DNA of 64,000 nt from Pseudomonadota bacterium (lineage in GTDB: Bacteria; Pseudomonadota; Alphaproteobacteria; Rhizobiales; Hyphomicrobiaceae), in the NCBI GenBank assembly GCA_018242295.1, contig JAFECE010000002.1:1-64000 (forward strand). The letters run 5' to 3'. Shown one piece after another: positions 24,657 through 33,777 of the stretch (within the stretch, counting starts at the first letter, position 1; each line of letters opens with the position of its first letter). Under the pieces are notes generated by a model. The model saw only the letters and a list, made by a program, of their open reading frames with translations, was not told the origin of the DNA and made no database searches. The position numbers and the translations under genes are program-made.

Positions 24657-24848
24657 TCAGCTGGGTGGGGCCGTGAACCCGAGCCAGGCTAACAGGCCTG
24701 CAACGGCAAACGCGATCCAACTCGCCCACACTGGAATCGATGTGGTGCCAACATTCAAATCGGCACGGAATATCGCGCGGGCCAATTGTAGGACAGCAAC
24801 AATTGAAAAAATTGATGCCGCGAGGATCGAATAATTTGAAGCAGTCAT
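24657..24848 (-). CDS. Two-helix membrane protein (63 aa)
   Basis: ATG 24848 has GGTGGAG at suitable distance. The protein MTASNYSILAASIFSIVAVL continues with a loop containing RADLNVGTTSIPVW and a second helix (ASWIAFAVAGLLAWLGF). Similar small proteins are common in Bradyrhizobium-like genomes as far as I recall. It is probably an inner-membrane hairpin; no role is known. Confidence 0.6.
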   Translation of the reverse strand: MTASNYSILAASIFSIVAVLQLARAIFRADLNVGTTSIPVWASWIAFAVAGLLAWLGFTAPPS

Positions 24849-24999
24849 GGAAGTAAGCTCCACCGGCTAGTTTAAAAGCGCTTGTCCGCCGTCCGCTTCT
24901 GGCCAAAAGCTGACCTCACAGGGCCTTCAGCGGGTCAGCTTGATGCTACATATAGCAAAATATAAGTCCGGCACTCTTCATGAGTGCCGGGAAGCACGG

Positions 25000-25749
25000 T
25001 CAGACCTGGTTCCAGCCGCCGTCGACGCAGAGTTCGCTGCCTGTCAGATAGGACGAGTCATCGGAGGCCAGGAACAGGACGGCTTTCGCGATCTCGTCGA
25101 CGGTGCCGCTGCGGTGCATCGGAATTTGGGCGTGCACTTGGGTCTTGGTCTGCTGGATCATCTCCTCGCTCACACCCGATTTGCGCGCCTGGTCGGTGTC
25201 GATGTAGCCGGGCGCCATGGCGTTCACCCGTATGCCCTTGTCGATGAGTTCCGCGGTGAGCGAGCGTGCTAGCGAGCGAATCGCAGCCTTGCCCGCCGAA
25301 TAGACGCTGACATAGGGCATGCCCTTCGTGGTCAGAGTCGTGGTGTTGAGAACGATCGAGCCGCCGGAAGTCATAAGCGGTAGGAGCTTCTGGACCGTGA
25401 AGTAGGTTCCCTTGAAGGTACAGGCTGTCGTGAAATCGAATTCTTCCTCCGACATGTATTCAAACATGTTCGGTCGCGCCGCGCCGGCGTTCGCGAAGAT
25501 CGTGTCGACACGACCGTGCTTGCTCTCGACAAATTCACGAAGCACCTGGATGTCCGCCATCTTGGAAATATCGCAGCGGATCGCGTCCGCGCCGTTTCCG
25601 ATGGTCTGCGCCGCAGCATCGAGCCTTTCCTGATCGCGCCCGGTGATGACGACCTTGGCGCCTTCGCGTGCGAACAGCTTGGCGGTCGCGAGCCCCATTC
25701 CATCGCTGCCGCCAGTGATGACAGCGATCTTTCCTTCCAATTTACCCAT
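25000..25749 (-). CDS. SDR-family oxidoreductase
   Basis: A 249-aa classical short-chain dehydrogenase/reductase. The cofactor motif is TGGSDGMG (about residues 12-19), and GRDQERL after the second strand, with Arg, suggests NADP(H). The family NAG motif is present (FANAGAARP), as are the YSAGK catalytic Tyr/Lys and DGGWNQV end. The usual catalytic Ser, 13 residues before the Tyr, is Thr here (VLNTTTLT). ATG 25749 has GGAG eight bases upstream. It is divergently arranged with a LysR regulator 173 bases away, a typical regulator-target pair. Substrate unknown. Confidence 0.9.
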   Translation of the reverse strand: MGKLEGKIAVITGGSDGMGLATAKLFAREGAKVVITGRDQERLDAAAQTIGNGADAIRCDISKMADIQVLREFVESKHGRVDTIFANAGAARPNMFEYMSEEEFDFTTACTFKGTYFTVQKLLPLMTSGGSIVLNTTTLTTKGMPYVSVYSAGKAAIRSLARSLTAELIDKGIRVNAMAPGYIDTDQARKSGVSEEMIQQTKTQVHAQIPMHRSGTVDEIAKAVLFLASDDSSYLTGSELCVDGGWNQV

Positions 25750-25922
25750 ATTCGTCTCCTGCATTGAAAGTCCCTCGCCGAAACCGGAGGGACCGAACCC
25801 TTGAAGGGTCGCTAAGTGAACGCAGGCATTTTTGGCGTCGACAAAAAAGAATAACAATTCCATAATTTCCGATGTCGCCATCCATAAATGAATGGTGATC
25901 TGGGTGACTCGTGGGGAGTGAG

Positions 25923-26822
25923 ATGGAACTACAGTGGGATGACGTCCGGATTTTTCTTGCTGTCTGCGATTCCGGAAGTATGAGCGGGGCTGCGCGACGT
26001 CTCAAGGTGAGCCAGCCCACTTTGAGTCGGAAGATTGCGGAGCTGGAGTACGAGCTTGGTGAGGCGCTCTTCATCCGCGGAAATCAGGGTATCTCCCTGA
26101 CGAACACTGGAAGGAGGCTGCTTCCCGCCGCACAAGGGATGGCGCAATGGGCGACAGAAGCCAATCGTTCGCTCGACACGAAGAGTTCGCCTGTAAGCGG
26201 ATCTGTGAGCATCACCGCGGCGCCCTCATTCGCCTTCGATTTACTAGCGCCGTTCGCGGATACGCTTAGGAAGAAGCATCCAGAGATTACTCTTAAAGTT
26301 ATAGCCAGCATGGACCGTCTGAACCTATCGCGTGGCGAGGTGGACATTGCGCTTAGGCTTAGGAAAAGTTCCTTCGACGATCCCGATCTGATCACACTCG
26401 ATGAGGTAAAGATTCCGGCTGGTGTATTTGCAAGGAGGGATTATGCGCGAAGCCTTCCGAAGAATTATGACTTTCACGACGTCAACTGGATTGCATGGGC
26501 GGACGAGTATGAAATGTTGAGCCCCAACCCAGAGCTCGCAGCCAAGATTCCGGAATTCCGCCCCGTTTTTACATCCGACGACTATAGCGTGCAGGTCGCG
26601 GCCTGCCAGGCTGGCGTTGGTGCGATGGTTCTTCTGAAGACTCCCCATCGGCTTGAGCGACCGGGCGAACTCGTGGAACTCAAGCTCGAGGCTCCAGCTG
26701 CGTCTAGCCCACCACTCGCGATCATCTGTCATAAGCGCTTGGTTGATCTACCCAAAGTAAGAATTGTCGTGACTCTGCTCAGGCAAGAGTTCGCAAAATT
26801 GAGGGAAGGGTTATCATTCTGA
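25923..26822 (+). CDS. LysR-family transcriptional regulator
   Basis: A 299-aa LTTR: N-terminal winged HTH (VRIFLAVCDSGSMSGAARRL then KVSQPTLSRKIAELE at residues 8-43) and a C-terminal type 2 periplasmic-binding-like inducer domain from about residue 90 (SVSITAAPSFAFDLLAP). ATG 25923 with GGGGAG upstream is preferred over GTG 25911. It is transcribed divergently from the SDR gene, and the 173-bp gap is the likely operator region. By family habit it would regulate the SDR gene and itself in response to a small ligand. The ligand cannot be read from the sequence. Confidence 0.9.
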   Translation: MELQWDDVRIFLAVCDSGSMSGAARRLKVSQPTLSRKIAELEYELGEALFIRGNQGISLTNTGRRLLPAAQGMAQWATEANRSLDTKSSPVSGSVSITAAPSFAFDLLAPFADTLRKKHPEITLKVIASMDRLNLSRGEVDIALRLRKSSFDDPDLITLDEVKIPAGVFARRDYARSLPKNYDFHDVNWIAWADEYEMLSPNPELAAKIPEFRPVFTSDDYSVQVAACQAGVGAMVLLKTPHRLERPGELVELKLEAPAASSPPLAIICHKRLVDLPKVRIVVTLLRQEFAKLREGLSF

Positions 26823-27273
26823 CTAGTTGAGCGGGGCAATGGATTCGAACCCTCGCCACCGACTTCGGCAATGAGAGAGTGGCGCGCGGGAAAAGATGAA
26901 ACTGCATGCCATCGACAGTCAGCCAATGATAGAGCGGATGCAGTGCGGGCCACTTCGCCATCACGGCTGGCACCGAGGCACGCATCGGCATGGGAGTGGC
27001 GAAGCCTAGGCGTCGTTCGTCAGCGCGCGCCGCTGTCAATGCCCGCGCGATCCTCCGGGCTGCACTATAGCCGTCGATGACGAATGAGCCTTTTGTCACC
27101 ACATCATTGAGGACGATCTCCTCAACAATGCGGGCCGCCACGTCGCGATCTCGGGCATTCGTCGTCGTCCAGAAAAATGCGCAAGAATCCAGCCCCTAAT
27201 CGAAAGCGTGAGGCGAGAACATACCGAGAGCAACTTTTTGTCGGCAACCCGCCAATGCGTTACATCCGCTGGC
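26823..27273. other. Degenerate region with an unassigned minus frame
   Basis: A minus-strand frame (26779-27141, extending upstream as NARDRDVAARIVEEIV without a start) reads RIVEEIVLNDVVTKGSFVID and looks like a fragment of a larger protein I cannot name. A T-loop-like GGTTCGAATCC on the minus strand near 26835 lacks paired stems and is not a tRNA. Confidence 0.35.
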
Positions 27274-27686
27274 ATGTGCAATTTGTATTCGCAGACCCGA
27301 AACGTCGAAGCGATCCGTCGTCTCTTCAACGTCAGCCACAACCGCGCGACATCGATTGAACCGCAGCCCGCGATTTTTCCGGGCTGGAACGGCTCTGTGA
27401 TCCGCAAGGCCGACGACGGCGAGCGCGAGCTGGTGACAATGAGCTGGGACTTCGTGCTCTTGTAGCCAGGCAAGGCACCGCGCCGCGTGACCAACGTCCG
27501 CGATGATAAGATTTTGGCCTCGCGTTTCTGGAAGCCTTCATTCGAGCAACGCCGTTGCCTGTGCCCGCGTCGAGTTATTGCGAACCCGACAGCGGCAAGC
27601 CTGCGAAGTGGCATTGGTTCGCGGTGAATGGCGACGATGACCGGCGCCTGTTCGCCTTCCCGGGGATTTGGCAGCGCTGCCGGTGA
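27274..27686 (+). pseudogene. N-terminal half of a SRAP (yedK/HMCES-like) gene
   Basis: Starts MCNLYSQTRNVEAIRRLFNV with the catalytic Cys2 intact and continues through ILASRFWKPSFEQRRCL and PASSYCEPDSGKPAKWHWFA to LFAFPGIWQRC. Three lesions are visible: a TAG in place of a likely Gln codon at about 27463, a one-base deletion after CGTTGCCTG (about 27560), and loss of everything after GIWQR. The missing C-terminal half is at 19266-19527 in opposite orientation. The product is therefore inactive. See findings for the inversion argument. Confidence 0.8.
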
Positions 27687-29150
27687 CTACGCGGCGACAT
27701 TGAAGGGCTTGCTTTGTACGCGGCGATCTAGGCGGCGACCTATCAAATCAATATGCCCTCGCAGATCGTATAGCTCATCTGCAAACGGTACAGGTACACG
27801 TAATCGACTTACAGCGGCATCGATCCGGTCGAGCTCTAATTTTTTGTCCGCGAGTTGATCAACGCTCAGGCTCTCATCCAGGCTTGCCTCGAGCGTCTTC
27901 AACTGACCATACCAATAATACAACCGCCGCCGCACTGTCCAAGTGTACAATCCTGGCAGAAATCGAATGAGGGGCAAAACGATGCTCAGTAAAGGAATGG
28001 CAACGAGTAATGCGTTGGTGCCGTGGTCGTAGACAAACGCTGTCACCCAGAATGGTATACCGAGGCGTTGGTTGAGCGGGGCGAGGGTTCGCAGTACGAA
28101 CGGCAATTCCCCGCTCTTATAGAGACTAGCCACCTCGGGAGTGACGGCAAACTCCGGATCATTGTCATTGGGGAATTCGCCCGCCCGGTAGAAAAGAATG
28201 GGCTCGCCGCTCTCATCGAACCCAGATTTCGGATTATGAATTACAGCGTAAGCGAGAAGTTCCGCGATTGCCGGATGAACATTATTGCGCACGACGAGCG
28301 CGGGCGTAGTGCCCAGGAGCGTAACGTTGCCCGACGGGATGTCGGGAGCGAATTCGATCGAACCCTGTTTCAGAACGCGTGAGGAGAGTGCAGGAATGCG
28401 CTCAACGTATGCGTCGGCTTCGGCGACAAAGTCGAGAAGGCGGATCGTAGGGTTACGAAGCAATTGCTGGATGGTTCGCGCCTCCGTTGGAAGCACCAAA
28501 AAAGCCGCATCTGCTTTTCCCGAAGCCAATGGCGCGGCATCAATTGATAGATCTTCTTCGATGAGCGTCGAGTTCGCGGCATCAATACCGTTAGAGCGCA
28601 GCATGTAGAGCGCTATTCGGCGCGCTCCGCTCTGTTTGGTTCCCACGAGAATTCGTTTGCCCTTCAGCTCCTTCAAACTTCGGAGGTTCTGCGAGCCGGC
28701 GGAAAAAATCCAGACCGGTTCGTAAAACAGACGGCCGACCGACCGGAGCACCTCGACCTGCCGATCATGCCACTTGCGCTCTTCAGCCGTTGCAAATCGC
28801 CCCTGCAAGCTTGCGGCAATCCCGCCCTTTATGAAGCCGACCTGGACGTCAGAATTCGCGTCAACGAAAAGAGCTCGGAGTGTGTCGCGGCCCTCCATTT
28901 GTGGACGAAGTTCAACATCAACCCCAAACCGTGCGAGTTCCCGCTGATATGCAAGCGCCAATTGATAATAGGCACCCTCAGATCCCCCGCTTGCGATCAC
29001 GACCTTGCCCTGTGGCCCGGGCTTAAGGATGACAATAGCCGCCGAAGCAGCCAGGGCCAACACCCCCAATCCCAATACCGCGATAGCCAGAAAACGATGG
29101 AGACGCATGTGCATACTATCGATGCCAATGAAGGGCCGAATGGAAATCAT
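27687..29150 (-). CDS. TAXI-family TRAP-type solute-binding protein with C-terminal membrane segment
   Basis: A 487-aa member of the TAXI (TRAP-associated extracytoplasmic immunogenic) family, which binds substrates for TRAP importers. An N-terminal membrane anchor (residues about 16-42) precedes the binding domain with KVVIASGGSEGAYYQLALAY and KGKRILVGTKQSGARR. After about residue 375 come hydrophobic helices (LLVAIPLLSIVLPLIRFLPG) and a charged coil, an arrangement also seen in long TAXI proteins without a partner. No TRAP permease is nearby. Starts at 29150, 29114 or 29108 are possible; none has a good ribosome-binding site. Confidence 0.85.
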   Translation of the reverse strand: MISIRPFIGIDSMHMRLHRFLAIAVLGLGVLALAASAAIVILKPGPQGKVVIASGGSEGAYYQLALAYQRELARFGVDVELRPQMEGRDTLRALFVDANSDVQVGFIKGGIAASLQGRFATAEERKWHDRQVEVLRSVGRLFYEPVWIFSAGSQNLRSLKELKGKRILVGTKQSGARRIALYMLRSNGIDAANSTLIEEDLSIDAAPLASGKADAAFLVLPTEARTIQQLLRNPTIRLLDFVAEADAYVERIPALSSRVLKQGSIEFAPDIPSGNVTLLGTTPALVVRNNVHPAIAELLAYAVIHNPKSGFDESGEPILFYRAGEFPNDNDPEFAVTPEVASLYKSGELPFVLRTLAPLNQRLGIPFWVTAFVYDHGTNALLVAIPLLSIVLPLIRFLPGLYTWTVRRRLYYWYGQLKTLEASLDESLSVDQLADKKLELDRIDAAVSRLRVPVPFADELYDLRGHIDLIGRRLDRRVQSKPFNVAA

Positions 29151-29228
29151 CCATCACACATCGGTGGCCGTTCAAGGGCGCACGCGGGCATTCAGTGTTC
29201 TGACTGATCAAGAGTTTATCTCACGTCT

Positions 29229-29801
29229 TCAATCGTCGGCCATCAACAAACATCGAAAGCAATGCGCAGTGCATTGCATAAACTTCGGGAAACCTAGGCC
29301 TGTTGGCCTATCTCCAAGAACTGTCGCCAAAGTCCAGCACACTAGCTGAAAGGCCGGGACCAGCGCATGGAGTATGCCGGGCGGCGCGATGGATGACCGG
29401 TACTCATGCTCTTCAGCCGGCTCACCCGGCCGAGCGTGGCGCGTGGTGTACCAGAGTGTATGCTCGTCCTTCCAGGATGCCGTCTCGAACTTCTGGCAAG
29501 GGGGAATGTCGAAGCGCATCTCGCCGATGCCGTGCAGAGCGGTGATTTGTTCAAGGTTGCACGCGGTCAGGAGGCTGAGGGCCGCCGATCCGACGATGAT
29601 GATGAGTAGGGTACAGACTGGAACTCTTCGAGCTGGTCGATACAGACGGCCGAAGCGAACGAGCGTGAAGTTTTGCTGATGCTTTGGGACTTTGCGACCA
29701 CGCCTGCGTGCGCACTCATTGCGAAAAGCCTGCGATCCTTCAGCCATAGGATTGGGCGACGTTGTTAGTCGAAACGGCCCATGTGTCGACACAGCAACCA
29801 T
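29229..29801 (-). CDS. Putative small lipoprotein-like protein, start uncertain
   Basis: The coherent part begins around VCTLLIIIVGSAALSLLTAC, a signal-like helix ending in a lipobox-like LTAC, followed by RFDIPPCQKFETASWKDEHT and PGILHALVPAFQL. The upstream 60 residues are basic and may not be translated; no start codon lies close to the helix. A lipoprotein or membrane-anchored protein is the best guess. The C-terminal 30 residues may also be beyond the conserved part. Confidence 0.45.
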   Translation of the reverse strand: MVAVSTHGPFRLTTSPNPMAEGSQAFRNECARRRGRKVPKHQQNFTLVRFGRLYRPARRVPVCTLLIIIVGSAALSLLTACNLEQITALHGIGEMRFDIPPCQKFETASWKDEHTLWYTTRHARPGEPAEEHEYRSSIAPPGILHALVPAFQLVCWTLATVLGDRPTGLGFPKFMQCTAHCFRCLLMADD

Positions 29802-29906
29802 TGCTTTAAAAACGAGACTGACCGTCCGGATTTTGGATTGTGTGCAGATTAATTCCGGCGCATCCGATACGGCATATGTACTGTGGCGTAGAGTAGGATT
29901 TGTATA

Positions 29907-30641
29907 ATGTCGAAGCTCGTTGGAGTTGCGGCGGTTGCGTTAGTTTGCAGTGCCGGAGCAGCGGTCGCTGAGCCCGGAAACTTTGGTGGTTTTTATATCG
30001 GCGGGATTGTTGGCGAAGCCTTCGAAAGTCCAAGCTCCACCCTTTTTGACGACCACGTCGGTGCGGGACCTGCTGACGTCCTTCATTCAGGCTCCAGAAA
30101 CAGTACGACCTACGGCGTTCAAGGCGGCTACAATTTCCAATTCGACAGATACGTTCTCGGTATCGAAGGCGACTGGTCCTGGGGCAACGGCAAATCGGAA
30201 ACAGCCGTATTAGACGATGGCATTCCCGGCACAGTTGATAGCGCCAGCGCCAAGCTCGAAAGTCTCGGATCGGTGCGTGGCCGCGCCGGCATCGTGGTTC
30301 TCAACAATTTGCTGGTCTTCGGCACGGCTGGCTTCGGCTGGGGCAACGCCGAATTTGGCTTCAGAGACGCCGACGCAATTCCTGGAAGGACAGCGAATTA
30401 TCACTCTAATGCTACTGGCGCGGTGTTCGGGGGCGGCTTCGACATGCTGCTGGGTTACAATATCGTATTGAGCGCCGAGTATCTTCGCTACGATTTCGAC
30501 GACAATGTCTTCATTGCCAATGCTTCGAAGCTGAATGGCGGGTCGGATGTCGGAACGCACTTTGGCCCGATCGACACATTCCGCGTTGCTGTGAGTTATA
30601 AGTTTGGCGGCGAACGCGAGGAACCTGTGCCACTGAAATAA
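29907..30641 (+). CDS. Outer-membrane beta-barrel protein (Omp25/31-like)
   Basis: A 244-aa exported protein with a Sec signal peptide (MSKLVGVAAVALVCSAGAAV, cut after AVA) and an eight-strand barrel pattern: NFGGFYIGGIVG, TTYGVQGGYNFQFDRYVLGI, SLGSVRGRAGIVVLNNLLVF and TFRVAVSYKFGG. These features match rhizobial/Brucella Omp25-31 type surface proteins. It lies alone, ends with a strong hairpin downstream, and is probably expressed from the 105-bp gap before it. Role: outer-membrane structure or surface contact. Confidence 0.85.
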   Translation: MSKLVGVAAVALVCSAGAAVAEPGNFGGFYIGGIVGEAFESPSSTLFDDHVGAGPADVLHSGSRNSTTYGVQGGYNFQFDRYVLGIEGDWSWGNGKSETAVLDDGIPGTVDSASAKLESLGSVRGRAGIVVLNNLLVFGTAGFGWGNAEFGFRDADAIPGRTANYHSNATGAVFGGGFDMLLGYNIVLSAEYLRYDFDDNVFIANASKLNGGSDVGTHFGPIDTFRVAVSYKFGGEREEPVPLK

Positions 30642-30682
30642 GCGGTCTATGTTCGAAATGTGAAGTGCCGCCCTCTCAGATA

Positions 30683-30714
30683 TCTTCCGGCTGCAAACAA
30701 TTGCAGTCGGAAGA
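30683..30714 (+). terminator. 14-bp stem hairpin after the barrel gene
   Basis: TCTTCCGGCTGCAA pairs with TTGCAGTCGGAAGA (one G-T) across ACAA, 42 bases past the stop. No T tract, so termination may need Rho. Confidence 0.65.
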
Positions 30715-30911
30715 CTATTCCAATGCTAGTTATTAAAAGTCATATTTTCAGATTTTGGCTGACTCTCAAATCACGCTCTTACTCTTCGCGTTGACGCTTT
30801 AACTGTGAAATCCGCTGCCGCTCCTCCAAAAGAAAAAGCGAACGTCGGCGTCAAGGAAAAACGCCGAGCGATCCCGCCCGGCGCTCTTAAATGTTGATGG
30901 CTTTCGCCGCT

Positions 30912-31214
30912 TCAGTGGTGAGCGAACCCCGGAGCCAATGCGGAATCCGCTGGCGCTGGCGTTCCGCCCGACGCTTGGCCATCCGGAGAATTGGTTTTCC
31001 AGTCAGCCTTTCCTTGATCCCAGCCTCTCGGAGACGAGGACGGCGTGCTGCCCGTCGAGTTACTGTCAAAGCCCGTGTGGTTGCCACCGCTGCTAAATCC
31101 GGGTGGGACCGATGGAGCCCCACCGCCACCGGCGCTCGAACTATGAGCATTCGCAGCGCCGCTCAGCGCCAGCAACGCACTCGCTGCACCGATGGCCAAA
31201 TAGGAAAATTTCAT
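30912..31214 (-). CDS. Small exported Gly/Ser-rich protein (100 aa)
   Basis: ATG 31214 has GAGGAGAAGG eight bases upstream. A signal peptide (MKFSYLAIGAASALLALSGA, cut after ANA) is followed by a low-complexity mature chain rich in Gly, Ser, Pro and Asn (HSSSAGGGGAPSVPPGFSSG). Such proteins are conserved in rhizobia and are thought to be periplasmic or surface-exposed, of unknown role. It is probably disordered. Confidence 0.6.
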   Translation of the reverse strand: MKFSYLAIGAASALLALSGAANAHSSSAGGGGAPSVPPGFSSGGNHTGFDSNSTGSTPSSSPRGWDQGKADWKTNSPDGQASGGTPAPADSALAPGFAHH

Positions 31215-31679
31215 TGCCTTCTCCTCAATCACTCCTCGCCAACTTCCGTTCGATCGGACTCTGGGTGGCTCTTCAGAGTTCCACGAACGGGGTCGGCGGA
31301 AAATTCGCTAATGAGCATTGAGGCAGCGATTGCGGTCTAAGCATTACACTCTTGTATGTGTTCGAGGTCGTCTCGCCGCTGTTTCCCTAACGCAACGACA
31401 ATTGACAGACTGAGTGTAAGTCCGTTTTCGCACGCCTAGTGAAGTGCTCAGCATGCCGAACGATGGAGAGCCCGTCGCGATTGCTGTGATCTGCGAAAAG
31501 TGGACGATCTCGCCAGTGATGCCTAATAAACGGGTCCGGCCAGCACTTGGGCGCACTACAAACCATCGGTCTATGCCACTTGGATGAAGACCTAGGCTGA
31601 TTAGCATTAAAATTGTTTAGATTTTGAACCGACCATTTTAACGCCGGCCGACGCATACCGGAGTGGCTGCGCGCTTAGC
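31215..31679. other. Gap before the pilus cluster; no gene
   Basis: No supported gene. The region presumably holds the promoter of the tad-type cluster. I see no repeats or clear promoter boxes. Confidence 0.3.
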
Positions 31680-31692
31680 TTGGGGGTTCAAC

Positions 31693-31865
31693 ATGATCCG
31701 TGGGCGTTTTTCATCAAGGACGAGTCGGGCGCCACCGCCATCGTGTACGGCCTCATCGCCGACATCGTCGGCGTCGGAATCATCGTGACGCTGCGGAACG
31801 TCAGTGGCGGACTGCGGAACACTTTTAATGCCGTTAACACACGACTCAGCACCGCCAGCGAATAG
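31693..31865 (+). pseudogene. Broken Flp/Fap pilin gene
   Basis: The reading FFIKDESGATAIVYGLIADI is the hallmark N-terminus of Flp-type IVb prepilins, but the natural ATG at 31693 (ATGATCCGT) is in a different frame, so one base has been gained or lost just after it. The only in-frame start is a poor TTG at 31680. In addition the Glu that follows the cleavage site in functional pilins (normally IEYGLIA) is Val. Both facts argue for loss of function. It directly precedes the TadG/TadE triplet, as a pilin gene should. Confidence 0.7.
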
Positions 31866-31911
31866 ACCATCACAGCGCATTGCCATTGCGCGTCGGCGCG
31901 GACACCGCAAA

Positions 31912-33243
31912 ATGAGCAGCGTAAGACAACTACACGCATGGACGGCAAGCTTTGCCAACGACTTCCGCTCGTTCGCTCGTAACGAGCGCGGCGCGACGAT
32001 TGTCGTGGTTGCCCTGGTCATTCCGGTCGTGGTCGGCGCCATGGCGCTCGCCGTCGAGATTTCCTATTGGCACTGGCGGCAACGCGCCATGCAGAACGCC
32101 GCCGACGCGGCGGCGATAGCTGCCGCGACCAACGGCGGACCGACTTATGACGGCGAAGCAAACGCCGTCACGGCGCAGTATGGCTTCCGAAACGGCGTCG
32201 GCAACATCACGGTGTCCGCAACCAATCCAGCCACCGCGCCGGGATGCTCATCGAATTGTTACAGCGTTCAAGTCTCCGACAAGGTGCCATTATTCCTATC
32301 ACCGGTCATCGGCTACCAGGGGAACGCGACGGCAGCGAACGGCAAACGAGTGGAATTAATTAGCTCCACGGCCGTCGCAACGAGCGGTCCCGCCTATCCC
32401 TATTGCATCTTGGCGCTCGCGAGCAGCGGTGCGCAGGGGATCACCTCCAATGGCGCCCCGAACGCCAACCTCAATGACTGCAACACGATGTCGAATACCG
32501 GCTCGACCTGCAACGGCGGGAATTTGAACGCCGCTATGGGCGATGCGGCCGGTACCAACAAGGGCTGCGGTAATATTCAGAATTCCAATGTGCCAATAGT
32601 TACAGATCCTTATTCCGGCCTTGCCTCGAACATTCCAGCTAACCCCTGTCATACGTATCCGACCGAGCCAACAAAGCCGCACGATCCGCCGCTTTCATCC
32701 TCCAACAAATGGTCCGGAAGCTTTTCCTATGGTGGCGGAAATCACATTGTTTGCGGTGACCAGCAGCTGACCGGCAACACGACGATCAATGACGCCGTGT
32801 TGGTCATCGAAAACGGCCAGTTGGATACCAACGGCTATACGTTGTCGGGCTCCAATCTAACGATTGTGTTCACAGGCACCAATGGTGCTTCCTACCAGCA
32901 CTTTCCGAGCGGCGGCGGCACGCTCGACATTCAGGCGCCGGCCTCCGGCGACTGGAGCGGGGTTGCCATCTACCAGGACCCAAGCCTCACGAAGAACGTT
33001 GACGTTTCGGCTGCGGGCAATAGCCCAGCTTGGGATATCAGTGGCCTCGTCTATCTACCCCATTCGAGCGTGACCCTCAGCGGCGTCGTCAATAAGTCGG
33101 CGAACGGCGCCCTGTGTTTCGCAATGGTCGTCGACAACATCACGATCAACGGCACCGGCTCGATCTATAAAAACGATAACCAGTGCGGTTCAGCCGGACT
33201 TACACCGCCGGAAGGTGGACATCGCGGCGCGCTGGTCAACTGA
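31912..33243 (+). CDS. tadG: TadG-like pilus assembly protein, copy 1
   Basis: A 443-aa protein with one N-terminal membrane helix in a pilin-like RGATIVVVALVIPVVVGAMA and then YWHWRQRAMQNAADAAAIAA, the signature of TadG-related proteins. The long exported part has a Cys-containing, Asn/Gly/Thr-rich region and a right-handed beta-helix-like stretch (NTTINDAVLVIENGQLDTNG). ATG 31912 is chosen because upstream sequence is coding only for the pilin remnant. The stop overlaps the next start (TGATG). It is closely similar to the gene at 46255. Confidence 0.85.
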   Translation: MSSVRQLHAWTASFANDFRSFARNERGATIVVVALVIPVVVGAMALAVEISYWHWRQRAMQNAADAAAIAAATNGGPTYDGEANAVTAQYGFRNGVGNITVSATNPATAPGCSSNCYSVQVSDKVPLFLSPVIGYQGNATAANGKRVELISSTAVATSGPAYPYCILALASSGAQGITSNGAPNANLNDCNTMSNTGSTCNGGNLNAAMGDAAGTNKGCGNIQNSNVPIVTDPYSGLASNIPANPCHTYPTEPTKPHDPPLSSSNKWSGSFSYGGGNHIVCGDQQLTGNTTINDAVLVIENGQLDTNGYTLSGSNLTIVFTGTNGASYQHFPSGGGTLDIQAPASGDWSGVAIYQDPSLTKNVDVSAAGNSPAWDISGLVYLPHSSVTLSGVVNKSANGALCFAMVVDNITINGTGSIYKNDNQCGSAGLTPPEGGHRGALVN

Positions 33244-33776
33244 TGGCACCCTCATCAAAATGGCAAGTGTTTCCGCGCGATACGCGAGGAACCGCCGCGA
33301 TTGAGTTTGCCGGGGCAGCCATGCTGCTCCTCATCGGTCTCCTCAACGCCGTCGACCTGAGCTTCTACGCGCTGAAGCGAATGGACGTTGAGAACGCTGC
33401 CGAGATCGGTGCACAGGCGGCCTGGAAGGCGTGCTCCGACAGCGCCAAGTTACCCGCGACGCTAAATTGCTCAGGTCTGAACGCTGCGATCACCACGGCA
33501 ATTCAGGCCACGTCCCTTGGAACCTCCGTATCGTTAGCTTCTGGTTATCCGAGCGAGAGCTATTATTGCGTCGACTCTTCAAATGCTCTTCAGCCGGTCG
33601 GCAGCCTCTCAAGCAAGCCTGCCGATTGCTCGTCGGTGGGCAACGCCAGCACGTCGCCCGGCGACTACGTCCAGGTGCAAGTCACCTATCCCTATAAACC
33701 CTTATTTGGGCTCACCGTACTTGGAGCTTCCGGACTGACTTCGATATCGATGACGAGCTGGATGCGGCTGGGCTAA
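33243..33776 (+). CDS. TadE-like pseudopilin, copy 1a
   Basis: A 177-aa TadE-family minor pseudopilin: basic leader, then RGTAAIEFAGAAMLLLIGLL and the helix continuing to NAVDLSFYALKRMDVENAA, with the conserved Glu in AIEFA. The exported domain contains two Cys pairs (KACSDS, LNCSG, YYCVD, PADCSS), suggesting disulphides. It overlaps tadG by one codon and stops two bases before the next gene. Confidence 0.85.
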   Translation: MAPSSKWQVFPRDTRGTAAIEFAGAAMLLLIGLLNAVDLSFYALKRMDVENAAEIGAQAAWKACSDSAKLPATLNCSGLNAAITTAIQATSLGTSVSLASGYPSESYYCVDSSNALQPVGSLSSKPADCSSVGNASTSPGDYVQVQVTYPYKPLFGLTVLGASGLTSISMTSWMRLG

Positions 33777-33777
33777 C

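Noticed and set aside
26828-26860. T-loop-like GGTTCGAATCC on the minus strand, suggesting a tRNA
   Set aside because: The flanking bases do not pair as a T stem and no anticodon or acceptor stem can be drawn; at most a tRNA scrap.
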